Below, in pieces: positions 1 through 10,895 of a DNA stretch of 64,000 nucleotides. Both the position numbers and the translations under genes were made by a program. Source of the DNA: Cinclus cinclus (lineage: Eukaryota > Chordata > Aves > Passeriformes > Cinclidae). The stretch lies in NCBI RefSeq assembly GCF_963662255.1, contig NC_085051.1, forward strand, positions 56,521,101 through 56,585,100, read 5' to 3'. The notes under the pieces are model-generated. The model searched no databases. It was not told the origin of the DNA and saw only the letters and a list, made by a program, of their open reading frames with translations. Position 1 is the stretch's first letter; each line of letters starts with the position of its first letter.

Positions 1-646
1 TGCAAAAATGCTGTGAGGATTGAGGCTCTGATGTTACTGTTGGGAAAACCCATGGACAGGTGGTCCCAAACTACCATCCAGGAATTTGAACACAGCCCAC
101 CAGATCCCTGCTTCCCACCAAAATTTTTCTCATGAATGATCATGAGCACCAACAATATGCTAAGGGACACTTTGATCCAGGTCTTTCCATCAGTGTCACT
201 ATGTCCTGAACATGATGGGACACACAGGAGAGCAAGAGGCTGCATGATCACCAAGTAATCTTTGATTCTAAAGTTTGGGGCAAAGCCTGAACCTTGCTCT
301 GTGGAAAGCCAGCCTCAGTATTCTGCAACTTAGCCAGAAATGTTCTGCAATTGCAGCACACAAAGCAATCCCCACTCCAATGACACAAGGAAGAAATATA
401 GACACTGATTTCCCCTGCACAGACTGGAAAGAGAAGCACAGAGGGATGTTGATTGAGCTACAACACACCTGGAGGTGCAGGCAACCATCACACAAGACAG
501 ACAAATTCCTCACACCATGATAAATGAAGAAAGCAAACAGCTACATTTGTTTGGAACCTAGAGCATCTCCCCATGCTCAGAGGATTCTCAACTTCTGTGT
601 CCCACTTCCTTTTGTTAAACTGCTCAAATTCTCTCTTTCCTCCTTC
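1..646. other. Unique non-coding DNA
   Basis: Only short open frames (82 codons or fewer) occur, on both strands and overlapping each other, with no domain or codon pattern I recognise. No repeat family is visible. The stretch ends in a pyrimidine-rich run leading into a T homopolymer. Confidence 0.6.
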
Positions 647-664
647 TTTTTTTTTTTTTTTTTT
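647..664. repeat. T homopolymer (18 T)
   Basis: There are 18 consecutive T, preceded by a CT-rich stretch and followed directly by AG. The layout mimics a polypyrimidine tract plus splice acceptor. The downstream frame (KIDPFFYMDLLVITL) stays open for only about 35 codons and no family is recognised, so I treat it as a simple repeat. Confidence 0.95.
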
Positions 665-2326
665 AGGAAGATTGATCCCTTTTTTTACATGGACTTATTG
701 GTTATAACCCTAGCAATAATATCTGGACTTTCTGGAAGGTGGTGCATTCATTTACTACAGAGAAACCCATAACTCAGAGCTGAACAAGTAATAATTTTAG
801 TTACATCAGTGAAGTGAAGGGCTGATACACTCCCTACCAAGCAACAAATTAAAATAAACCTAAAGCAACAAGAAATTTCTCACTTTTCCATGTGTGTTTT
901 TATTTCCACATCTCTGGTGGCTACCTACAAGGAGGAATATGTCAAAATCTTCCCTTTACTCTGAATTTCAGGTCTGAATTATATTATTATTAGTGCCAGC
1001 AGATGCTCCACCATGCTTATTTAACTCATGCAGTATGCATCCTGCCTGCCAGCCTTCCTGAGATGCCTGTCTGAACCTGGACAAGAGAATCTTCCCTCAG
1101 GAGGAACCCTGTGGGAATTGGGGAGTACTCAGCAGCTTGAAGGGATCTGGCCTCAGTTGTGTGTGTGTCTCAAAATAAAAACCTTCCTGCTGCAGTCCCT
1201 TCTGAGGGCACACCACCAAGTCTCACATCTCCTGTATCTCCTGCTGCCCCATTTGGCCTGGTCCCATTATACTGCATCAAATTTTCACTGGGCAGTCAAT
1301 CTAAACTAAGAGAATAATTAGCTCAGATGGTCTTCCAGAAATGAAGAATAATCAGGAAGGATGGGAAGACTTACAGGCTGTGCTGTGGCATTTCCCCATT
1401 GCCATGAACCTTGTGTGTCACTGGTGCCAGCAGGACGTGCAGTCCTGTCTTCCCAAACTGCAGGGCCATTACAGCAGTGAATTTGTCTGTACACCTCTAC
1501 CTGCCTCCAAGCCTGTGAGTAAATCCTGCTGCTCGCTTCGGAGGAAAAACTCTTCCCAGTTTTCAGCCTGCCACTCTGCAGACAGTCAGACCCCAACATC
1601 TGTAGCACTCAGCCAGCAGCAATCAAAGCCACACACTATTCTTTGCCACTTCACTCCTCCATCACAGCCCCATCCAGGCTTGTTCTCCACTCCTGTGAGT
1701 CAAAAAAGGGACAGAGAGCACAAGTTCAACTTGGGGAATGTTTTGCAGATAAGTTCTGCTTTGTAAGCCTCTTTGACTTTTTTCACTGCCATCTGAACTG
1801 CCTGAAAAGAAATCAAACACAGCCTTTCCTAGCAACAGGGTGTTAGAAGAGGATCAGACTTACAATACCTGCAGTGCCTAAAAATGGAGTATTGTAATGA
1901 CTAGAGTCAGTCAGTTAAGCCTAAAAATCCTAAAATTAGAGCCTACAATTCTAGCATTTTAAAGGGATGATTTTCCACTTGAAGACTTTTAGATTTGAAC
2001 GCTTTTCTCCCAGCTTGCTGAGGGAGCAGCTTGTCGTATGAAGAAAGCTGTGCTGCTTCCCAATTTCTCCTTCTAGGGGGCTGAAACCTGGATCTTCCTG
2101 ACACCTCATACTGAACTGCTTTTCTGTGTACAGTGACTCTGTTGTAAATGCCATTTAAGAAGCAATGAATAGCAGCACATGGTTGTTTTTCTCCAGCAGC
2201 AGAAAAGATTTCTACAAGGATAAGATTAGCAGTGCTTAAACTGTTCCAAACTATGGCTGAAGCCTTCAAAAACAACTGCACCATATCTTTTTGCAGGTTT
2301 GAGAAAATATAACTGCTTCCTTTTCC
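665..2326. other. Unique non-coding DNA
   Basis: Overlapping short frames on both strands, the longest 141 codons at 1341-1766 plus, show no recognisable domain. A small GT run lies near 1157. No transposon or RNA gene was recognised. Confidence 0.6.
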
Positions 2327-2350
2327 ATTATTATTATTATTACTATTATT
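2327..2350. repeat. (ATT)n trinucleotide microsatellite
   Basis: About eight ATT units occur with one C interruption near 2343. On the minus strand this translates as an Asn run inside a short spurious frame. Confidence 0.9.
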
Positions 2351-5300
2351 TCTAAACATTTTCTTTGTTCAGCCTTCACCAGGAATGCTAAGGGCATAAA
2401 TGCTTTTTGGTATCTGTAGATAGTAATATCCCTCATTGTCTGATGGCAACACACTTTTCAAGCCTCATATTCATAAATCTCCTAAATGCCCTGGAGATAG
2501 ACAAGTACCACTGTGTACCACTATGATAACCCAAGGCATAATGAGAGCAAGAAGCTTTTCATGCATTACCAAGTGAATCAGAGCTGGGTATGGAATCTCC
2601 AAGGCCTGATCCCTCACTTTTCTTCCAACCATTCCCCCGCCACCCCTTTCCCAGTAACCAAGCATGATTTCCAAACTTTAGTTTCTGGTTCTTTTTGTTA
2701 CCTTCAGCAAAATCATTCACTGGCAAGACTTAATCTATTGCTTATGTAAAGGGAAAAGGCATTTAAAAATCTTAGCATAGAGAATTTGTATTTTCATTAA
2801 GGAAAATCCACCTCCAAGTGAGAGAGAGATAAGGCTGATTGCTGCACCATTCAGTCGCTCTCTTCCCTTCTACAGATCACCTTGCAAGCAAATGTCTGAT
2901 CCAGCAGCCACCCTGCTGCCTTGCAGCCACTTTGGGAGACTCAGCCTGATGCCAAGTGTGCATTATGACACCAGTGAGACAGTGGGAGGAGGTGAGATCT
3001 CACAGCAAGGTATAGGGAGAGGAGGGGAGAAAGAAGGAAAGGCAGTGGAGTCACCACTGACAGGCTGTATCTCCTCAGATGAAACCAGATTGAATGTGCC
3101 TGATGCAGCATCAGCCCCTTTTTGAGCCCTCTTGCACAAAATGAGGAGGACAGGAATTTCATATTGCATTGGCTCTCTGCCAGTGGTGGTCACACAGTCA
3201 GCCTGGACACTGATGAATTTGGCCAGAGGCCTCCAAGTTGAATTCAGGCCTTTTCCAAAGCAATTTCTATAAGGTGACACCAGCAGATGTGTTTTTCATT
3301 TTAAAACAAGCAGGCTATTTTAACAGGGATTAATCCTGGACTGGAAGAAAAAAAAAAATCTTATGAATAAGTTTTAGGTGAAATCAATGTGTGTAAAGGT
3401 CACCATCCACTGCATCTCTTTAGACCTTGCCCTGCAGCCACTCATACACTTGGGGTATCCAAAAGGGAGCTATCCATGGGCTGTCTCCTCATATGAAGAC
3501 TCCTCCAGAGTATAATCCAGGCTCCCTGGAGCTGGATGGAGGAGGACAAGCCTGTTTAGTGGGGAGCTGTTTCACTTTGCTAAATAAAGTGAATAACTGC
3601 ACAACCCTTCTGGTGAGGAGGTGGCAGGAAAGAGAGCCCTGAAGACATTTAACCCTCCATGTGCTCAGTTGCTGCTCTGATCAGACTGGTCCTCAGCCTG
3701 CCAGCTGCAGTCTCTGACATGGGAAGAGCTGGGGCTACACAAATGGGATGTTTTGTTCCCGTATTTGCTCCATCCTTACAGGTAAAGCAGACAGAAGGGA
3801 TGTTATCCTTCACAGGGATCAGCACCAGGGGCTCCTGTGGGGAAATAAGGAGGGAGAGATGCTAAGGGATCTCCCCTGAGAAATCACCTGTGGGGCTGTG
3901 AAGAGGCCACAAAAAGAACTGAGATACTGGAGGCGCAGGCTCTGTCAGGTTCCTTGGCTCTGCAGGATGCCCTTTGATCATTTCTTGCCCCGCTCGCCCC
4001 AAAACATGCCTGACTTGAAGGAAACATTTGTGATCTCAGATACCCATAACAGACCACTTAACCACAGCTACCCCCCAGAAACGTCTTCAAACAAGTTTGT
4101 TACAGAAGAGAAGACAAGAAGAAAGTGAGGGTTGTTGGTACCTATCCCCAAATCCAAGGACCAGCTGATACAGCACCTGCCAAGCTACCTGAGGACCTGG
4201 AAGCTGGGCAGATGCAGCCCCTGGTCTGCCTGAAGCTGCTAAAGGAGCAGGAGCTTTGTATGGACCCAAGGGGTGAAAAGAGGACAGCAGTGACTAAACA
4301 AAGCCATTCCCTGTGGAGTGGTTGCTGGAGGAGTGGGAGAGCCTGGCTCAAAGAGAAGCCCTGCTGAAGTTTTATTGCTCTGGAGTGAAAGTGAAATCGT
4401 GAGTCCAGGGGACACACACTGCAGTGCTGTTTCCCACATTAACCTCACTCTTTTGTTTAAGAGAGACAAAGAAGAAGCACTTCTTGCAGTGCAGCTGAAG
4501 GGAGACATGCTCTCCAGGGAGTCTGACTAGATTTTAACAGCATTTGATGCCCAGAGCTGCCAATATATGTTTAAAACCCTATTTTCAGATTAAAATAAAC
4601 TCTACACAGTTACTTGAAGGCTTACTTACTGAGGGATTTTTTTTCAGAAGTTCTGGTTGACCATCACCAACATTTTACTAATTATTATTAAAAAATAACA
4701 TATCCAGCAGAGAATTTGTTTGGAAAAAGTAAAACAATACTCAGATCCATTCATTTTCAACAAAGAAAGAACACAGCAGCCTAAAAAATGACAGACGCTC
4801 CCAGTCAGCAAAACAACGACATAATTACTGATGCACCCAGGGAGTCAAGGTCTTGACAAAATTAAAAGCAATTAAGACAATTACCTGATTGTCTTAGAGA
4901 GCAAAACCAGCACTCATTTGCAGAGTCATTGTGGGAATACTGACCAGAATGTCTCTGCCTTACACCCCCTCTAAGACTCTCTCATGCTCTATTTTCGTCA
5001 TCCTAGATTTTCACTGAGAAAAAAGCATTTTATATGATCTGTTACACACCCAGGTAGGTTTGTAAAGTAGCCAGTGACTTCTTTTTTTAGCCACATAGGA
5101 CAGCCTCAGACTTCAGGGCTGCTGCTGGTACATGCAGCAGACAATAAGATTTTCACATTTCTCTCCTATCTTGCTGCATAATTTAATTTCTGATTGGTGG
5201 AATTTTTCTTTCCTGCTTTCTCTGGACGCCAAAGAGAAGACAAATTTCAACACAAGAGAGAGGCTGATTTTCTGGGGGTCTCAATTAAATTCTATTCTCT

Positions 5301-6390
5301 AAAGTGTGCAGGGCTTATACTCCAACAGGTCCTAGGAAGGAATTTTCCCCCTAGGTAAGATAAGCAGGAATTTTGAGGCATTTCTGGCTTGCCCTCTTCA
5401 TGTGCCTTTTCTATGTTCCATAATCTCAAGGAAAATCTGTTTATCGAGTTCTCTGGTATCAAAGGAGTGTAAAGACATTGGTGATTCCTTCAATATCTTC
5501 TGTTCTCTTTCTGAGATGTCATACATTGTCATACAAATGTCCTACATTTAAGGCATTTGATTACTTACTACAGGCCCAAATGGGACAGGATTTCAGTGCT
5601 TCTTGGTGTGAGGATAAGCCTTTGGACCTTTTCTGAGTACTTCTTAGTGTCCTGCTCTTACAAAGGACTGAAATCAATGCCCTGGGGTCCCTCTTCCAAG
5701 CCTGTGCTTTTATATTTCATTTACCTTTTATTAAATACAAAACATATAACAAGGTACATGAATAAGATGAAATATTACCAAGATGCTGAAGTTGCACCAC
5801 AACTATACATGAACCTATAAGTTCTAGAGTATCACCTGAACCTACCTAAAAACTGGATTCTAAGGGTTAAATAAAAAAAGCAAACAACGCTCCATAGTAT
5901 CTATGCTTTCCTGCAATCATTCTATTCTGACAGTGTCATGAACACAAAGGCTTGTAAAAAGAGGAGGAGGGCCGAACTTTTGCTAAAAAATCCAGGTATT
6001 GGTTGCTTCAGGCTATGCTAGTAACATTAGGTTTCCCTTAGTACAAGAGCAGTTTCAAGCAGCATTTTAACCCTGCAGTTTAAAAGGCCAGTCTTTTAGG
6101 AGCCTCAGTCTTTTATGAGGATTTTATTTGCCACTCATCCTGATTGCCACCTCCCACCTTGCAGATTCTCTGGAGCAATGGCTAATGTTACAGTGCCAGT
6201 TTACATAACATACTTTACAGGCAATTCAGTTTCAGTCTCTGAAAATAAAAATTGCATGGAAAAATACCTTGCATGTTTTTCCCTAAGAGGCACAGCAGTG
6301 AGCATGCCAGCTTTCTATTCTGATCATTTTTATTTGCTTGTGTTTCATATTTGGATGATATGGCACCCACAAGGGCAGGACATGAATATT
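2351..6390. other. Unique non-coding DNA
   Basis: About 4 kb holds no supported gene. Many small overlapping frames lie between 2470 and 4530, with frequent stops in all frames from about 4530 to 5550. An 11-A run occurs near 3348-3358. Base composition moves from fairly GC-rich (2.9-4.5 kb) to AT-rich (4.5-6.4 kb). No known repeat family was recognised. Confidence 0.55.
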
Positions 6391-6658
6391 CACAGAATCA
6401 CAGAGTAATCAAGGTTGGAAGAGACCTTCAAGATCATCTGGTCCAGCTGTCAGCCTATTCACCCCTAAACCATATCCCCAAGAGCCTCTGGATTGTTCTT
6501 GGACACTTCCAGAGGTGGTGACTTCACCACCTCCCATGACAACTTATCCTAACTCCCAACCAGTCTTTCAGTGATTTTTTTTTTTTTTTCCAATATCTGA
6601 TCTGAACTTCCCCTGGGCACTCCTGAAGCCCATTTCTTCTTCTCCTTTCACTTGGGCC
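6391..6658 (-). mobile_element. CR1 LINE fragment, 3-prime end
   Basis: The plus strand begins with CACAGAATCACAGAGTAATC and continues with the CR1 3-prime region in reverse complement (GGTTGGAAGAGACCTTCAAG, then TCATCTGGTCCA). This places the element on the minus strand with its 3-prime end at 6391. It runs through the segment corresponding to TTCCTAATATCC and fades into a CR1-like ATTTCTTCTTCTCCTTT stretch near 6640. It is 5-prime truncated, as is usual for CR1. A T homopolymer has expanded inside it. No intact reading frame remains. Confidence 0.9.
6575..6589. repeat. T homopolymer inside a CR1 copy
   Basis: Fifteen T lie where related CR1 copies have a mixed A/T-rich segment before TCCAATATCTGA. 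This suggests local expansion after insertion. Confidence 0.85.
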
Positions 6659-8374
6659 ATTCTCACCAGCCATTGTGTCTAGCTGGGCTCTCCCTGCCTT
6701 TCTTTTTCCCCAACCCCTGCCTTTCTGATCTGCAGTACCAAGCTCTGTGGAAAGGAACAAACCAAATAATACAACTGAAAGTAGTCACAGCAGCATGCAC
6801 AGACTGTGCCCTGCAAGAAGACCATCCAGTCTGACCAGAGTCTATTATTTGTTCCTTTAAAAAATAACACAAAATTTTGACCAAAGCTGAGAAGCTGCGA
6901 AGCACTCCAGAAATCATTGCAACCATCTGGCCCTGTGGTCAGCAAGGAGATTGTTTACCTCACACTGAGGCAAATCTCAGGTGTTTTCAAGGACTGCCAG
7001 TCTCAAAAACAGAGTGAGTAAGAAATACAGTATTTGAGCACCAGTCTTTGGAAATATCCTGTGGCAAAGCACGACTTGGCCTTCTGCTTCCTTTGGATAG
7101 GGGCTACCACCCTGATGGATTGAAGGGTTCTGAGCACCTCCTCTGACAGTGACACATCCACTCTGTCCTTGGGGTCACCACTGACTGCACTGGCCCAGTC
7201 AAGTTCATTCAAAGCAACATTTTTCTCACTTATACCTGCCAGTGCTGCAGGGCTGCAAGCAAAGAACAGCCTTGACAGTCTGTTAATCAAAGGCCAGAAG
7301 AAAAGAAATTAAGAAGCTTCAGCAGCCCTCACCAGCAGATTCTGACCTCTGTGTGTTGGAGTGAGCTTGTTGCTTGTGAAATAACATCTGCAGAATTTTT
7401 TATTTTGCCCCAGGCATAAAATCAGTGAAGGCCTCAGCACCACGTGGCTTCCTCTAGCAGACCCCTAGCTTCCATCAGTGTATCCCAGTGCTAATGATCC
7501 CCAGGATCTAAAGATCTTAAAGCTTAGTGGTTAAATCAGTATTCTCTACATCCAGGAATTTCAGCGTCTGTGTAGTGTAACACAAAACCTTTCTTAAACT
7601 GAACCCACTTTAAACAGACACCAGTTTATTTGGATGGCAAAGTTTATAGTCTGAATGAACGCCACTACACCCATATCACTTTTCTGTGCATTCCTGGATT
7701 TTATCAGTACCTCAATACAAATGTCCTATCACAACATGTGGTTGAGGTCCAACCAAACCAATGACCTAGACAGGATGTCTGTGATTAAAATTTAGATCCT
7801 TCTGAAAGATGACCAAAATGTTGCCTAGTAGGGAGGGTCCTATCACACAAAGGTTCAGTTTCTGAACAAATTATATCCTTACAGATATAAGAAGATAATA
7901 GAAGCACAGATGCCCTTTCCCCCAGAAAAGCACTGTTGCACATCTGTGATTTTGAAGAAAAGATGCTGAAGAAAAGCATTTGTTAGCTGTCCACAAAGAC
8001 AGCCTGAGTGGGCAGTCAACCCCAGCTATTTTCATCAGGATATGAACCAAGGCATGACTAACAACAAATAACAATGAGATCAAAGCTCCTGGTTTTGTAT
8101 CTTCTTGTTCAAAAGATTGCACACACCAACTGCAAGTCTGCAGATTTTTTATTAAATTGCTAAATCTCCACCAGCATACAGCTGTCCATTTCAGACTAAA
8201 ACTCTGTATTTCAAACACTACGGACTCAGGCAAAGATGCAGCATTACTGCATAGTTCTCAATCTTGATTAAAACAGTATAAATTGGAGGCAAATTCTCTC
8301 ATATGGTCAATTAACCCAGACAGACACTGAAGCAACTGAGAGCCCAAGAGCCATGGAATGTCTTTATAATGCTA
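6659..8374. other. Unique non-coding DNA
   Basis: Short overlapping frames (up to 120 codons at 7871-8233 minus) have no recognisable domain. No repeat family is seen. The stretch is bounded by two CR1 fragments. Confidence 0.55.
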
Positions 8375-8545
8375 CTTTAATTATGATCGGCTTTGTTGTC
8401 GTAAAAGACTCATTGTGTAATTCCACATAATAGCAGCGTGTAAATTTGTTGTGGTATTATTTCTTAGTGTTTTCATTTGCAATCTCCCAAGACACGAGTA
8501 GTGAAAGAAAACATCGGTTCCTAATGGTTAGAGACACAAAGAGAA
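8375..8545. promoter_or_regulatory. Candidate conserved non-coding element
   Basis: This AT-rich stretch has TAAT-type motifs (TTTAATTATGATCGG near 8378, GTAATTCC near 8418) and keeps several CpG (ATCGG, TCGTAA, AGCGTG, CACGAG, ATCGG) despite low GC. Retained CpG with homeodomain-type cores is typical of deeply conserved vertebrate enhancers. There is no repeat signature. Conservation itself cannot be seen from one sequence. Confidence 0.3.
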
Positions 8546-8659
8546 GATCTGCTCTGTGGTTCCAGAGCAACTCATGCCTCTCCCTTATGTTTAGCAGCTG
8601 CACAAGGACGGCCAAGCCTCCTCTGCTCAGCCCTGTGGAACCCACCTATCTGCATTATC

Positions 8660-8975
8660 AGAGAAACACAGAACACAGAATGGTTTGGGTTGGAAGGGAC
8701 CTCAAAGATCATCTATTCCCAATCCCCTACCATGGGCAGGGACATCTTCCACCAGACCAGGCTGCTCCAAGTTCCATCCAACCCGGCCTGGAACACTTTC
8801 AGGGATGGGGAATTCATAGCTTCTCTGGGCAACATGGGCCAGGGCCTCACCAAACTCACAGTAAAGAATCTTTTCTTTATATCTCACCTAAATATAATGT
8901 CAGGTCAAAGCCATTCCCCCTTGTTCTGACACTACATGCTTTTGTAACAAGTCCTTTTCCTTGTAGTCTGACTTA
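8660..8975 (-). mobile_element. CR1 LINE fragment, 3-prime end
   Basis: The plus strand reads AGAACACAGAATGGTTTGGG, then TTGGAAGGGACCTCAAAGAT, then CAGGGACATCTTCCACCAGA: the reverse complement of a CR1 3-prime region. CR1-like sequence continues through the CTCTGGGCAACATGGGCCAG and TTTCTTTATATCTCACCTAA segments to CTTTTGTAACAAGTCC near 8955. It is the best preserved minus-strand copy here. A 176-codon plus-strand frame at 8446-8976 largely overlaps it, is antisense to the element and is not a gene. Confidence 0.95.
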
Positions 8976-9174
8976 GGGTGCTGGAAGGCTGCATTATTAA
9001 GGATAAACAACAGGAATTAAAAACATTTCACTGAAGACTTGAGTGAAGAGTTGTGCACGAGATGAACTTCTCCTGAGGTGGCTGATGATTCATCATTAGA
9101 ATGCCTGCCTTACCTCCCCTAGCCAGCCTCTCCCAGAGTTAATTCCTATGGTTGAATGACAAATTTTCTTTTCA
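8976..9174. other. Unique non-coding DNA
   Basis: No gene or repeat recognised between a CR1 fragment and a candidate conserved stretch. Confidence 0.5.
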
Positions 9175-9340
9175 TACTTTTTCTCATTTCCCGAACGGTC
9201 TTTCCACTTCCGGCACTTTCAATTTCTGATCACAGTGTTTAAGTCCATCATTAAATTCATTGAGTCATTTCATTTTATTATTCACTTCCCTCCTCACTAA
9301 CGTAGATGATCCATCAAACCTCCATGCTAACCCCAACTTG
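9175..9340. promoter_or_regulatory. Candidate conserved non-coding element
   Basis: Three CpG fall within 20 bases (9192, 9196, 9211) in otherwise AT-rich DNA. They are followed by a TAAT-type and AP-1-like stretch (CATTAAATTCATTGAGTCAT, near 9249-9268) and another CpG (AACGTAG, near 9300). There is no repeat signature and no open frame of note. The call rests on composition and motif clustering only. Confidence 0.3.
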
Positions 9341-10499
9341 CTGTGGCAGCTCTCAAAGAGATCAGAAGTTCTTGCAGAAAACTCACTCCAGCATTTCCGA
9401 TTTGACACAATTAGGCGAATTTAACTACTGGCTTGTGTAACAAAAGCAAATATACTCCTTTGACAGAAGAGGAGTTAGAGGCCATACAGGCATTTCCGAG
9501 GCATGGTCTGGCAGAGAGTTTGCATAACATTAAGTGTTAAAAAAGCACAAATACTTGATGGCTGTGGAGTTATTTTCCAATATCCCTATAGGGTACACAA
9601 AGTGTGGGTGCCTGACAACCTGGGCAAGTGAGTCCCACTGGAGGAGTGAGTGTCTATGCTTGAAGACTTTACTTTCTATTTCAGTTTGGAGAGAGTGTTG
9701 CTGGTTTTTGTTGTTGCTATAGCTGACTGATCCTGTGCTCTGGTGATATATTACTGTCCCTCGCCTGCCTTCACCAATCGCTGCACATCTGTCAAAAATC
9801 TTAGAATAGGTTGGCACAGCTGCATCATGAGTGGGAACAAGCCAGGTCTTTTAGAAATCCTATGAATTTTCATAGCCTGAACCAGTTAGCTATAGCACCT
9901 GGATGAAATTTTAGTGCTCTTTAAAGTATTCAAAAAAAATCAGCCAGCACTTAAAAGGTCTGAATTATTGAGGCTGGAGGTGAAAAAAAAAAAAAACAAC
10001 CCAAACCCAATAACAAAAAAACAGTCAGTCACAGAGGACAATTGTGAATTCTGAGAAAGCAATTGGAACATTTAATAGACTTTTCAAAAGCCCTGAATGA
10101 AGTCATGAAGTCCTCAGACATTGAATTAAGACATCCACAATAGGCTTTTCCAAAGTGGAGCCTGGGATGTTTCAGAAGTAGAATAAATTTCAGACTTTGT
10201 ACTCAGTGCCAAGACTTCAATTCCAACTTTTAGTTGCTTCACTTCAATATTGTCTGAACTTACTTTTTTACCTGTGTGTTGAGATTTAGGATTGATGCTG
10301 TGCTGGCAGGAACAGTTATTAGGTGCTGAAAAATTCAATCATGCAGAAGGGAGTGGGGTGGGCGAGAATGAACACCAAGTTATTTATTATCTTTCTATAG
10401 GTGCCCTGCATTTTGTCCAGGCAGCATCCTAAAGAAAATTTCACTGTGCTCATAAAGACAAGCAACAATGGAAAATCTGGTTAAAAGTCTAGAAATTCT
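9341..10499. other. Unique non-coding DNA with an A-rich tract
   Basis: No gene recognised. A 14-A run at 9983-9996 opens an A-rich, low-complexity stretch that continues to about 10021. Frames are short (95 codons or fewer) and overlap on both strands. Confidence 0.55.
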
Positions 10500-10895
10500 G
10501 ATAGTAGCTCTGACTTCAGTCTGGTTTAATTCAGCGATATATCTTCAATATATGCCAATCTAATTACGAACTGGTGAGTAGCTATTAATAGACACGTATC
10601 TTGCATGCTAATATTGTGGGCTTTATGTTCCTGCCTAGCAAAGCTGAGAAGTTAGAGGTAATAGGAGTATTAGTGTTAGAGAGCTGTCACACAGCAAAGG
10701 CGGGTGAACGGCTCCCCGTGGGAAGGATCTTCCTCTCCAAGAGCCCCCGTGAGAACTCACGGTGCCCCTCTGCCTACCTGATGCACAAACTCAACATTTA
10801 TAGCTCCCATGTGGTTCAAAGGATTGGCTGATCTTCGAAAAGCACGGATGAGAAGGAGGTTTACCAGCAAGAGAAGAACTTTGTGAAGCGGTGTC
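10500..10895. promoter_or_regulatory. Candidate regulatory element with clustered CpG
   Basis: The left half is AT-rich with TAAT-type sites (CTAATTACGAAC near 10560, CTATTAATAG near 10583, TGCTAATATTG near 10607). The right half has eight CpG between 10701 and 10890, far denser than the flanks. It contains a near-palindrome, CCGTGAG-AA-CTCACGG, at 10747-10762. No repeat family or convincing coding frame is present. It could equally be a decayed small CpG-rich promoter. Confidence 0.35.

Noticed and set aside
640..772. Splice acceptor and exon after the T run
   Set aside because: The T run is a homopolymer repeat. The following frame is short and the only downstream donor-like site (GGAAGGTGGTG) is weak.
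8446..8976. 176-codon plus-strand frame
   Set aside because: Most of it lies antisense over a minus-strand CR1 fragment, and the remainder covers a candidate non-coding element.
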